Assembly: GCA_963082875.1 (NCBI GenBank)
Contig: OY720099.1
Coordinates: forward strand, 7,564,001-7,628,000
Direction of reading: 5' to 3'
Origin: Corella eumyota
Taxonomy: Eukaryota; Chordata; Ascidiacea; Phlebobranchia; Corellidae
Length of the DNA: 64,000 bases
How positions within the stretch are numbered: position 1 is the first letter of the stretch; every line of letters begins with the position of its first letter. Below the pieces are notes generated by a model, which did not search any database, was not told the origin of the DNA, and worked only from the letters and a program-made list of their open reading frames with translations. The translations under genes and the position numbers were made by a program. Positions 1-13,294 of the stretch are shown here, one piece after another.

Positions 1-3000
1 TATGTTAAATCTATCATAAAGAAAATTTATATCTTCTATTGTATAAGGCGACATATAGTCTGTCAATCTTGTCCGTTCGTAAACCCCTGAAATCTTGTCC
101 GTTCTTAAACGCGTTTGTAATGGCTATAAAGTACGTTTGTAACCTCGTATAGGGTTATAATTATAATGTGCTTTGTTAGTAATTATATGTTTGCCCTATA
201 ATTGTAAGTAAAGGTATCAATCGGTTTTAAACTTCTTTGTAAGGGAAGTGTAGACAGTATGGCTGGTGGCTGTTTATTTTTGTTTCATGTTGTTGACCCA
301 ATATTTTAGAGTTCGAAACCGGGTTAAGGAATATTTTTAAAACATTATTTTTTATTTTCAAACAATTTTATAATAAGCTACTTATTTTAACTATTTTTTA
401 TTTAATCAAAAATGATAGGCTATCAATTTTTTTACAATAAACAAAATTTATTGACTAATTGACCTGTATCAAATTCTTATCCAAGAAAGACTGCGAAATG
501 TCACGAATTTCAACACAATTTCTGTTTTTCGACTATCTTATCAAAATTGTGACAAAAAGTCCGATTTTAAAACCCAAAGCTTAACAACTAGACCACCCGT
601 ATATTTGTATAAAGATTAATTTGAAAATTCGATTTGGTGTTATGTCAATTTTATGCTATTTCGCTTGGCAAAATGTTAAGTAATAACCGTGAGATATAAA
701 ACAATTTTAAACAATATTTTAAGAGATTTAATCCTTTAAATTCTGCTCAGGTGCTAAAATGTATTACAATACAGACTTTATGTATATTGGGTGTTTAAAA
801 TTTTAGACCATATTTTACGATTTTTTTAAGCTCTTAATATCAAATAGGTTTTTATAGCCTTTTTGAAATAATTTAACTGCTTTAAAAGCGATTTTTTACG
901 TAAACAATCTTGTAGATCAATCATACTTTAAAGATTAACTTTGGAGAAATTGTTACCATTAATTGCAGTAGTTAAGCTAACACGGGATTTACTTAATTAG
1001 TCTAATGAACCACACCTTAAAATTTTTATCTGATTTTTAAAGTTTTGACTCAAAAATATCGTTTTTTTGTTCAAAAATCCCCATGAATTTTAAGTGCATT
1101 TTAAGCCTTAAAAATATGCGCGTTTAATGAAAATAATTGTTCTTGAATGCACGTAATTAATAAGCCAAACAAATTAAACTTCGCATATGAAAGCAATTTA
1201 CCTCATTGATGTGGTGTTTCTGCGTACGTCTTAACTTAAAACAATAATATGGATGTTCTTTTAAAACCCGTGCAAGTTAAATGTGAGATTTTAATTGACG
1301 AAAACTTTAACATTTTGGCAAGCACTATTAAGTATTTTCCCGCACATAGAGTCTTTTAAAAGCATATTTGGTTGCAAACTGTAAAGTATTTACTTACAGA
1401 TTTCTTTGTTTGGCAAATGCGTTATGTGTACATAAGCTGCATTATATATCTTGCACGCGCTGGGAAAATTAGTTATAATGTTTGTAATTTAACTGAGAGC
1501 TCACGTAATTGTAAGAGTCAAAAATCTTGAACCACACGGCGCTGTAATCGGACACTTTGTTTTGATTTCGTCTCCGAGCTTGATTTATCGAAAGAAAAAC
1601 CCAAGTTCAAAAGCGTGTCGGTTTAGATCAAGGGTCATTACAGATTTGTGGCACCTGCAGAGGTCACAGCCTTTCGTGGCACGGTTCATCTGTCACAAAC
1701 ATGCCACCAGTGCTGTTTTTATCACTATAATTTAGGCCTTGAATTTGCTGATATTTACTCAAATCTTAACATTTCATCAGTAATAGTCTTCACACCTGCG
1801 AATTACATTAATATGGTCTTAATTCTGGCAACTGGGCCACACATCACGTCGTTATCTTAAACATTTAAATCTCCCATCTGACACTTTTAGATCAACTAAA
1901 TTTCTCTTTACCCGAAGATTTTAACATTTATCTGAGAACCAGATCTTTTCCTGTTTCATTTTTGCTTAATTTAGGTTCGTTTTAAAGCAGTTTTTAAGTG
2001 TTTTCTGTTGGCGTGTTGTTTTAACTCTGTCGGAATGTTGCATCGGTCCTCCATCTTGTGTGACGTCATCAAAGGCGTTTGTTACATCACGTCACGTGTG
2101 CTTTTTGAATTTTTCCTAAAACGATGTCATCAATTTCTAATGACGTCACAAGCTTCATATGACGTCGCAAGTTTTATACGGCGTCACAAATTTCATATGA
2201 CGTCACAAATTTAAAATGACATCACAAGTTTAATATGACGACACAATATGTTCGCAGGAGACTTAATAGAAATAAGTTGAACGGATTTTTTCAGATTTCT
2301 TTATGTGCAATTCGAAAATTAGAAGATTTGTAAGTTTTTCTTTGGAATTTTACCAAAAATGGATATTTTGCATAGCAATTAAACTCACTACAACTTCAGG
2401 AAAGTCCGATTTTTTTAAGAATTATAAGTTTGTGTAAAATGGTACCTACCGCTGATTCGCAAAAAAATGTCTTTGATATTTTTCGGAAAAAATTTTATCT
2501 TTTGTTTTAAATCGATTCTTAGAATTTCCAATTGACATTTTGATTTAAAAAATTTTGTTTTTAAAGTTCCTAAATTCTTGGCACTAAACTTTTTGTTTGG
2601 ATAAAAATAAAGTTTAAACGTCCAATGTTTTGACTATCTTATAAAATTTCCTGACATCGAAAATTCAAAACAAAAAATTTTTGAGAGAATTTAAGCTAAT
2701 TCTAGTTCATATTATTTTATTGAAAACTAATATTTTTAGAATTTTTATTAACAAAATTGAATTGAATTTTTGGAGGTCCTTTTTTTCTACGATATAAGCA
2801 GGTTTAAAATATTTGTTGGCGCCAAGACATGGCCAATTACCAAAAATTTGCACGCTTTCAAAATCTTTGCCAAAAAAGTCGGCAAAATCTTTTGTTTACA
2901 ACATTATACTTTAAGTTTAAAGCATCGCATTTTGCGGTCTACCCTCACCCTGTGTTTGTCTAAGTATTTAGGGTTGCAGGCCGTAAGTTGAAAGCATTGC

Positions 3001-6000
3001 AAATCCACTAAAACAATATATTAACCGCATAAACATTTTTTTGCCTTTGCGCAACACAAAACCCGTAATTTAAGTCATTTTAACGCGTTTGTAAATGGCT
3101 ATTGTTCTGTACATATTGGCTCTAGTGTATATATCTATACTTAGTCGCATATTCCATTGTTTAACATTATGTTAAACATAATTGTTACACGATTTTAATT
3201 AAGTTTTGCGGCATGCGAAACATAAAAAAACGGTTAAAATTTTTGTTCGTTATTTAAATTACAGATTTAAATATATCATTACCGTCAAATCTAACCGATA
3301 TTTAATAATTTTTTTTAGTTGTTAGTGACTCACAACTTATGATTACGATAAATAGCAGCTTAGATTTTTTCCGGCAAAAATACTTCCGTTATTAAGCCAT
3401 ACAATCATCTATTTGTTAGCGTTTTTAATCTGCTCATACAAGTGCCATTTAAACCTCGTATTTAGATGCAAATTGTGAATAATATTAATTAAAAATGTTG
3501 CCCGACGTGAAGGCTTAGCGTACCTAGTACGGTAATAGTATTGCATATCGTATGCGGTTCAAAAGACGAAGTTACGCCGTGTTATTAGCGTATTGAAATA
3601 TCGATTCTTGACACTTTAATCACAGGGTCTTAGACCTAAAATGTTCGGAATTCGTGTCAGGAAATAGTTTTGCTATTTTTTTCAGTCTGCTGGGTTTTGT
3701 TATTTTTGGGTCGATTTGATTTTAGATATCAAGCGTAAACGATTTACAAATTCGAAGTCAAAACACGTGATTTTTTACCAAACTACAAAGCCGTAAAAAA
3801 AATTAAAATTGCTACAAACACAGAATATGATAACTATTTAAACCGATTACAATTCCCTATATTTGTTAACACTAATTTAAAAGTTAACATTTATTATGAC
3901 GTCATTTTCAGAATTTTGTCATATTTTTTCGAGCGCACTTATATTAGAAGGATCAGGTTTTCAGACACGTATTAAGTTAAGACGTTTCAAGTATCAAAGT
4001 TAGAAAAAAATGATCACAAATTCAAAACAAGTTCAATGACATAATATTACATAGAAACGAAAGTTAACCTTTTAATGACCACACGACCACTTTAACACGC
4101 GAGTATGTCACCATATGGCGACCTTTGTGGTTATGGAGTACCCAAGGATATTACATACAAGGGTAGGTTATCGTTTAAGTCCCTTTATTAGTATTTTAAG
4201 TGGACTGTGAGATATGCTGGCGGTCTGTAAAGTAAGGTGTTGGTATTCCTGAGCTGCAGGGGGTTATGTTAATATTAAAAGTTAACAAATACAACGTATT
4301 CGAAATTGAGACCACACAAAATAAATACGGCTAAACAACTTGCAAAATAAAATAACTTTCGAGATACAAAAATATTTGGCTGGTTAGTCTAAAACGATAT
4401 TTTTAATAAATTAAAGCCTAGTTTTCCTAATTTGGCCATTTTGAAATATAAAATTCATGAAAACAAATTTAGCGTTAAAAAATTCCTGAGAAGGTATGGA
4501 ACGTATTACACAATTCGTTTGAAATCTTTAAATTTTCAAGAACACCGGGTCAGAGTATTTGAAGTGTAGAGTAAAACACCTGAATTCTGTTCCCACTTTA
4601 TCGTTTAATGATACTTGAATGCCATAAAAGCTTGACTTTATAAGATAACAAGATTACCTCGAGTTTATGACAAATTATCGACGATATTTTTTCGGTAATT
4701 ATTCGCCATTGGTCAAGGAATTTTAAACTTTTGCTGTTTTAAACGGAATTGTGTTATTTTTATGTTTTTTGACGAATTTTTGGTAGTTCAATAAAGAATT
4801 TTAAGCTGTTTTCTGTGAAATGTCCGCGGTAGTTTTTTAAGCAATGTTCAGACTGATTTTCGGTTGATTTTACATTTTTTGGAGACTTTTTTAGTGGTTT
4901 TGGTAGCAATTTTTGCTTTCAGTTGACTTTTGGGTGTTTTTGTAAATGAGCCGTTAAAGTAATTTGAGTTCGAAACAAAATGATTCATGATTGCGCAAAC
5001 ACAACAGCGTTGCCAATTAATTATTTTTTTGATCGGGTAACACTACACTATGACTACTTGTAATTTGTACGCAAATAATTGAAGAAAATAAATGATTACA
5101 AATACAACAATACATTATAGGTGGTCGGATGGTTTATAGTTAAATAAGTAACTTCACACCCACTGCTTTAACATACAAACAATGAAATACTTTGTACGTG
5201 ATTTGGTTTAAATATTCTTTAAAAAATACCCAAAAAAATTTGTTTTTATATAAAAAACGCCTACCCTATGTTTGTTCGACAACTAATTTTAAGGATTACA
5301 ATACATTCTGGTGGGCGTAAAGTCAACAAAAAATCTTGAAATTAATTTTAGGGCGTTTCGGGTGTTTATTTATTCTGTAAAGTCTCACCCTTTAATATTA
5401 AACGGGTTTTATTTAACTACAGGGCTTAACTACTACGCTATTTAAATATTGTTCACTGTTTCGTAAGTTGAAGACAAATACATGGACTTGGCGGGGATCG
5501 AACTTGCGACGCTTTGAGTGATAGGAATTGTGTTATCCCAAGATATATTTTTGTTGATTAATTACCTTTACTGGGAGTCGTACTTAAGATTTTTTTTTTA
5601 AATTATGTTGATTTTGCAAGAGAATTACTCATTTATTCTTTAAACAATGTAAAAACTCAAATGCCTTTGTTTTGTCAAGTTAAATTGTTTTCCATTGTTA
5701 CTCATTGTTTGCACAATGTCGAAACCAAATGCATTGTTATGAGTCATAATTTGCATTGTTAAGTGTTCCCTTCATGGGAAGATGTTTTTAATTTAATTTA
5801 CCACAAGCAAATTGGTTTGGTTATGTAGCGTTAAGTCTATACCATCTGTCGACATGTTCAAGTAAATACTTTAACAAAATATCAACCAAATTTTGAACAA
5901 AAGTGTTTTCTTCCCCGAAAAAGTATTTTATGCAAAATATTTTTATTACAAATATTTAACATAAAATGGCCAAAATACACCAAGAGTTTATGGATAATTT

Positions 6001-9000
6001 TTAAAGAAGTTGATTAAATTAAGAATTTGTTTTGATTCTAACTTGTTTATACTAACCTACATTCCTTGCTACCAACACCTGTTACAACATAGAGCTTAGT
6101 GTTTAAATGTACAACAAATGTATACGTGTTAACTATACAATTTTACATACGCATTCCAAATTTGCATTTAAAAATACTTAAAAAAATTGACGTTGAACAA
6201 TAATTTATTAAAAGATATCTACTATTTTTTAAACAAAAAACATTTTTATTTTTTTTCTAAAATTTCTTTTTTTAATAATTTATTTTCGTTATTAAATACT
6301 GTGTAGAAAATTCCAGCGGTTAATACGTGGGAGTGATGTATATATAACAGTTACGAAATACACTATGCAGATACGCTTGTTGCTATAGTTACGTGTTTAT
6401 AACGACGCGGTTTTTAAATTTAAAAGGTTTGTTTATGAAAAAAGCTTGCCAAAAATTTACGTGCAAAAATTCGGTATTTAAATTGGCATTTCAGCTATTT
6501 TTTAAAGTTAATAGTTATCTATATCGGATAAACAAGACATTTTACTGTAAAGTATTTTAAATTTATATAAAAAAAAGATTGTTAAACTTTAATTATATTA
6601 TTTGGTTTGAAATCTTTTTCTCATTTGTCCTTAAATCAAAAACCACAAATGTTTTACTCTGTTTAATTTCAAAGACTTAAAGTCAAGTAGCAAAGACGCC
6701 AAAGAGTGTTAAGTTTAAACTTAAACAAACCCAATGATAACGCACATTCTATTTAAAATGTAAACTTTTTCATGTTTAAATATAATATTTAAAATTGAGT
6801 ATGTAACCAAAAAATTTAGTGCTGTAATACCCTACAAATTCACGTGCACATTAAAATACCTTTATAAATTAACCACATTAATAGAAGATACGGTCACGTG
6901 GTCAACAATAGACACGTAGTTGTATAAAGACCGAATTTACCCTTACATTATCGCTATCTTGATTTAATTAACGCGCCGGGTATTTTTAATGTGTGGGGGG
7001 TGTAGAGACGTCTACATTGTGACGTAACAACGGGGGAATTTTAATTATGACGTGACATATATTTAATTTTCGCAACTTTTTGCCACATGCTGCGAATTTA
7101 ATAAAACGACATTTCGTAAAAGGGGTTATGTAGAGTCATTGTTTTAATATATCATCATTGTTACGTTAAAATACAATTGTTCATCCTATTATGACGTCAC
7201 GGTTCTCAATTTGCGCGGGAATTTGATACGAATTGACCCGGGCTCTTGAAATCGTTTCGAATAACAATAAATTGATTTTGGTTGAGAATTGATCATGTTA
7301 AAATAGCATTTGACATACCTTAGTGTTCATGACAATTATAATTCTCCACAACAATATAGCCATTGTTTAAAATAATTTGTATTATTTAATCAAAGATATT
7401 TCGGCAAGTAAATTATTATGTAACAATAACACCTATTCAATACATAATACAACATTTTTTAATTTATTGTAGATATTTTTAAGTGCTATTACGGCAAGAA
7501 TTACTAATCTATTTAACTGAATTATTCTTAATAAAAAAGTTAAGTCTTAAATAAAGTTTAACTTGAAATTAAATTGATGTTTTAACCGCTTAAACCCTGT
7601 ACCAACGTACTTAACATTTTCAAACTAAAGGTTAACTTGTATTCTCTTGTACGGATAACTAGTAAATTGCAATAAATTAGGACAAAACGCATGCAATAAA
7701 GCCACAAAAATTGTCAGTGGTTTACCTTTGACAGGAATTCGCCAAATCGACGGAAAAACGATTTACGCTATCGGCAATTTGTTACGATATAATAAAACGT
7801 AGTTACGACGTTTGCTCATTTATTATAGTAGGGGTCAGAATAAGTGTGGTCGTAATTTACTACCTCGAAATATTATACCTATACGCTTTTACCCATTTAA
7901 ATTGGGCGCCAAAAATGACATTACAATAATAAAGGGTTAAGTATACTATTTAAGTGATTAATTTTATTACAAAATGGTACAAGTAATAAATTTTAATACC
8001 CACAATTTTATTACACGTTTTAATAAGATCACAGTATAATAGATTATATATATAATACCCTAGTACCCATTCCTTACTCTTCAAACATTTATTCTGTGTA
8101 TACCTTATAGCAATGGACGATTAATGGTATAATGTTTTGGATATTTAACCTAAGGTTTTATTGCGTTAGTTCGACTAATGAAGGTAGCCGGCTGGCGTAT
8201 ACGGACATTAAAAATCATATTACGATAAATTGTGTAATGTTTTAGCATCCCATAGGTTTTCCTGTGAAAAATTTGCTTTCAAGAATATATCACACTCAAA
8301 ATCAAATAAAATGTCTATTTTCGGTTTAATTCGTAACCGCAAAATATCACCCGGCGGGTAATGGTACTAAGTATACGTTGATACCATTATACACAAAAGA
8401 AAAACTTTAATCTACGGCATTGTGAGTCGGTAATTTAGACTTTGAAGTCGATTTTATCGGACACAAAAACGCCCGTGATTGTTTGACGTTCGTTATGTAG
8501 TACAGCAAACTGCACTTAACTTCGCAAGCGTAATATCATTAACTTAAGGTAAAATACATGTAATAGGTGCTAAGGCATAATGGAATTAGACGCATTTTTT
8601 AAGTTTGTTTGCCAATTTAACGCGTTAATGCTGTTATGTAGGCTAAAACGGACGTGTGTTGCTTTGCAGAACAGTTTATAGCAAGTATCTGTACATTATA
8701 AGCTGCATTTATTTATTTACTTAATAAATGGTTGATACTGGTATTAAGGCTGAAATGTACGTGTTTTTAGGTAATTTCTACTGCATTTAATTGGTTTATA
8801 ATACTCATTTTTACCACCTGGAAATTGGCAGTAATTTTTGTTCTTGTGATGCTAAATGGAGCATTGCTGTTTAATTAGAGACTGTGTGTTTACTTTTTAC
8901 AATTTCCGAGTGCCCCACTTTTATAGTGGAAAAAGGGCTTACTGTATTTAAAATGAATGCCTTTTTCTATTACATTTTGGATAAGGGTTGTAGTTTTTTT

Positions 9001-12000
9001 AATCTAATGTTTGCAGTACTTTTATGCTTAAGTTTGTAAGCCTATTATCGCCTGCCAATAATGTGTAACTGGGAAAATACACTTCAGTTTATTAACCCAG
9101 CCTTTCTCTTCACTTAAACCACTATATCACGTTTCTAAAGATCAAAATTCACGCCAATTTTAATATCAACATATTTTGTGCTGGTAATTTGAAATTACAA
9201 CAACAGTTTTTTAGGTTTTGATTCAATTTTAAAACCACAATATTTGTTAAGTTACGCAACAATAAAAATTAACTGAAAAACAATCTAATTCTGTTCATGC
9301 CTGACAGGACTTGCCTTTTAAAATCTAGTGTAATTGCATAAATATAAACAGCATTTTGGCATGTTTTGAGTATTGTTAAGTCAACAATTTAGGCCACGCT
9401 TTGATTAAGGGTTGTAATAAAATCGTGCCATTGTTAATAAAAATCATATTATTGTTGAAAAAACCCTAAATGTTTTTACAAAAATATAATTAAATAAACT
9501 GTAGGCATTTTAGTTAAGACAAAATGTTGTTAAAATCCAAACCAAAACCAGGACAGTTGCCCTTTCTGTGTTGCAGGTGTTATGACGTTCATTTTACTAG
9601 CTCTCGTTTAGACTAGTAACTGAACCGAAGCACAGACGATATGTCTAATATTTATTCGCACAGATTAGGTTCACTTGATGCGTTTTCAGCAACAAACTTT
9701 AGCTCAATTATGAAGGCTTGTGAATACCGCAATTTCATGTTTACATGTTGCATCTTTACACACGTACGCCTATGTTATAACTAGTTTAATCTCAGAACAT
9801 AATACACCACACTTTAGGCCTTAATTTGGGTGATATGTTTGCTGTAAATTCACAACAGTTTTAAGAAAAATATTTTTCAGTCGCCAAAAATAACGTGTGT
9901 GACGTCATTGATACTAAGCTTTCGACTGACTCATTGCAAAATACCGTAACCCCTACGATATTTGTTTACCCCTTATGTCACCCTGGGGTCATGCGATACC
10001 CCAAACCACAAACGACCATGAATTGTTCTGCGGTTTTTCACGATTCCGGTGAATTTCCGACTTGTGACATCATATAGACCGTGCGCGATTCGTTGTTTTC
10101 TTTTCGTCGTATAGTCTTCCAGCGAAGCACGAATTTTGGGATGTTTTTGCGAAATGTCACAAGGTTTTAACGTCAATTACTTCTGTAAACTTTTGTCATG
10201 ACATCACTTTGCGTTCGGTGTTAAGCAAATAGTCGAATTTTATTGTTGTTTTTCACCACTCAACCTTTGCCTTGTGTCTTTAAGACAATAGAAATAAAAA
10301 CTTAAAATAAAAGATGACGTCACAATGGTTAATGGTGTGTGGGTTAATTGTGACGTAATCTGATATATGACGTTGCTTTTTAACGAAAACACTAGTTCAA
10401 AATAAATATCAGCTTCCAGGTAAAATCTAAACTCTTTCAAACTCTTTAAAAACGAACAAACTAAATTAAAACAAGTTTTAAATGGGGAGTGACGATCTTC
10501 GTGTTTATAGGGTTAAAAGCGGTAATTCACGGAAATACAAGTACAGGTTTCGAATAAAATCCAACGGAACTACGTACTTAAAATTTTATATCAAATACAC
10601 ACAAATAAAAAGCGTTTTTGGTATGCTCTTTAGTTTCAGGCTACCACGTTACGAAATATGCCTTTGTGACGTCAGAGACAAAGCAAGGGCAAGGGCGTGT
10701 GTCTGAAAACCAAGTGCTAAGTCTGGACAGTTAAGCCACAGGCAAACAATAAACACCACACTTCAAGTTTAAATTAATGTTATATCAGCTTTGCCAACTT
10801 AATATTAAAGGAAAGTTAAAAACCACGGGTAAATAATGGAGCCAATACATTAATCTAACCGAGACTGGGTTTAGCCTCGATTAAATACTTAAAGTTACAC
10901 CCTGATTGGGAATTATAGGCTTATATGGTGTTAACAGTGCTACTGGTTTACGGTTAGTTTAAGTGGTTTTTCATGTGATTAATCAACAGTTTTTATCAGT
11001 TATTATTAACAAGTGTAAGACCATAATGGAAGAGTATAATAGAAAAAATTCTGAAAAAGTGCCTTTTTTGGGGGAAATTGCAAGTTGCAACACTTTTGGG
11101 CTAAAATTGTTTTTTTAATTGAATATTACGGTTAAAAACGCCTTAAATTTTCCTACATTCTTTACATCAGCCTCACTGATAAAGATGCATTATGACTTTG
11201 AATAATAATGTTGGTTTAGCGGACGCGGTTATATACTTAAGCTTATCCACAATTGACATAAACGTTATCCAACGTTGATGAATTAGTTCAATATTAGAGG
11301 CCAAGTCACGCGATAAAACGATCTAAAAATTTTGTGGATTGGTAAAATTTAAGATTTTTGGTTTGGCCAAAATCGTAGAAAATTTATTTTTAGGCAAAGG
11401 AATCCATTTTTAATAAAAAAAAAACTTACTTTAATTTTTTTTTATCTTTGTTTACCATTTTTTTGATAAAAGTAGGTCAAAAACCTTTACTTATGACGTC
11501 ACAAACAAAAGCGCGTCAGGTCGCAAAATAAAAATTGTGATTTTAAAAATAAAGCAGTGATAAAATCTCCATGAGAAAGCTAACTTCACGAGTTTGCTAA
11601 ATCCCTATATCAGATCATAAACTAAATTTATATCTTGCCAAAATTTACTTAATTTAACGCAAAAAATCACTTAAAAATAAATCTTTACAATGTTGTTTTA
11701 ATTATAGGAACCGCCAGTTACCGTAAAAACGTTTTGTTTACTTGATTAGACTGTGAAAAAATATTTGTAACTCAAGAAAACGCCTATTAATTTATATACA
11801 GGGTCACAAATATACGTTCCTCGTATGCAAAGGGTTAGTATTTATTATGTGATACCGATAACTATCAACGCTTTCAATGACTAAGACATAATTTGGTCGC
11901 TTAAAAGCGATAGATTAGCATCTAATCCAGGACTTAAAACACTTATTAATACAAAACACACCTACACACGTTTTCATTACGCGAAAATCGGGCATTTTTG

Positions 12001-12895
12001 CAGAATAACTAATTGTTTACACTAATTTTAATAGAATTTTTATCTGTATAAAACAGCATAAAAGAAGAAGTGTAACATTTTAAATTATGACGTCACAAAT
12101 TTTATGGTTAACAACACAATACACATAACATCATTGTTAAGGCTAGCAGAAGCACAGCGGGCGCTTAACCGACTATTTTAACGATTGTAAAAGTGACGTA
12201 AATTTTTTTATTGTGACGTCACAATCAACGGGTTATTGACGCTCGGCAAGTGTGTGATTGACAGCTTGCATTGTTCGTAACGATGTTGCAACAGAAAACA
12301 GAACCGATGTAGCGGGCGACGATCGTTTTACCAATTGTGCAAATACTGTGACGTCACAAATCCCTCTTTATGTTCAATTTGTGACGTTTTGTTGCTGGCT
12401 CTGTCAGTTTTGATTCAATTTGTCGAGTTTTTTAGACACTTTGGCTGACAAATTTCCACGTTTTCTTATAAATTGTCTATTGTTAGCGCTAAAACAGCGT
12501 TTGTTGTTAAATTTGAAAGCTTTTCTACGATTTAAAATAATTGAATTTGTCACTGAAAGGATTTACCTCGGTTTTTACGTTTATCTTTGGTTAAAATACC
12601 GGGATCTTAACTTCAAAGAAAATATGTCGCAATAGTTTATAAACCTATACACAATGATTTATAATTTCGGTATTTTAACATATCAAATATCATAAATTTT
12701 TGGCCAAAAAATCACATCAGGGTTGCTATTTTAACAGAATAGGTGCACTTCCCCGTTTATGACGTCATACATTTTTTTAAAGTAACCAAGTCTTTTTTTT
12801 ACCTTTTAAACTAATTAATTTAAATAATGCCAAAATCAAAAATCTGGCGTGTGACGTCATAATTTCGTGATTAATGACGTCATATTGCATTACAG
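1..12895. other. Long stretch without a recognisable gene (upstream of, or long 5' intron of, Slit)
   Basis: I see no exon here that carries a recognisable domain. Open frames are short (up to about 75 codons), A+T-driven and lack family motifs. The Slit exons that should precede 12,896 (signal peptide, LRRNT1, first LRRs, usually in 72-bp steps) were looked for as short LRR-coding blocks between AG and GTAAGT and were not found. Visible structure is limited to a tandem 19-bp array at 2,121-2,250 and many dispersed TGACGTCA palindromes. Examples lie near 2,060, 3,898, 7,191, 9,900, 10,315, 10,665, 11,494, 12,088, 12,214, 12,350, 12,760, 12,853 and 12,875. Whether this is intron or intergenic DNA cannot be decided from the sequence alone. 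Confidence 0.6.
2121..2250. repeat. Tandem array of a 19-bp unit containing the TGACGTCA palindrome
   Basis: About seven units of exactly 19 bp follow one another, at 2121, 2140, 2159, 2178, 2197, 2216 and 2235 (last one partial). The consensus is close to ATGACGTCACAAATTTCAT. Units 2140 and 2197 keep the intact TGACGTCA core and the others carry one or two changes in it. A single dispersed unit that matches the consensus closely lies at about 12,087. The core is the full CRE/ATF site palindrome, but no function is shown by the sequence. Confidence 0.85.
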
Positions 12896-13294
12896 ACACT
12901 TGGACAACAACCGGATAAGATGCTTACAGGACAGAGTGTTCAGAACTTTAGGAAAGTTGCAAGTTTTGACTTTGAACAACAACAATTTGACGTCATTCTC
13001 TTCTGGAATGTTCCGAGATGGAATGGAAAATTTAAGGACATTGTAAGTCCCACAAGTTTATAAATAATTTGGTTTGTGGTGTTTTCCCCTTTTTTAATAG
13101 AAATTTAAATATCTTTTTATCATATTTTAGTCGAATTCACACCAACCCTTTGCGTTGTGATTGCCACCTTGCTTGGTTAAACGACTGGTTAAAATATCGA
13201 CCCTCTATGGCTGTATTTGCCCAATGCTCTCAACCAATCAGTATGAGGGGAATGAGCGTAGCCTCGGCGCAGCAGAGCGATTTTACTTGCAACG
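12896..13294 (+). other. slit: Slit LRR domain 1, C-terminal part (two LRRs plus LRRCT)
   Basis: Exon 12896-13042 encodes two leucine-rich repeats, including [16 protein letters not shown]. Exon 13131-13294 encodes the cysteine-rich cap beginning [16 protein letters not shown] and ending in DFTCN. The exon starts one base into a codon, so a preceding exon ending two bases into a Leu codon is required. That exon was not found in the window. Confidence 0.93.

Noticed and set aside
1648-2991. Several open frames of 68-73 codons upstream of Slit
   Set aside because: They lack family motifs and splice signals, and one overlaps the 19-bp tandem array.
5485-5540. tRNA-like B box (reverse complement reads GCAAGTTCGATCCCCGCC)
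   Set aside because: No matching A box or cloverleaf could be drawn, and the flanks do not match the SINE family. It may be a very old relic.
10482-10706. A 74-codon frame starting MGSDDLRVYRVKSG
   Set aside because: No recognisable domain, no adjoining exon and composition like the surrounding DNA; not supported as a gene.
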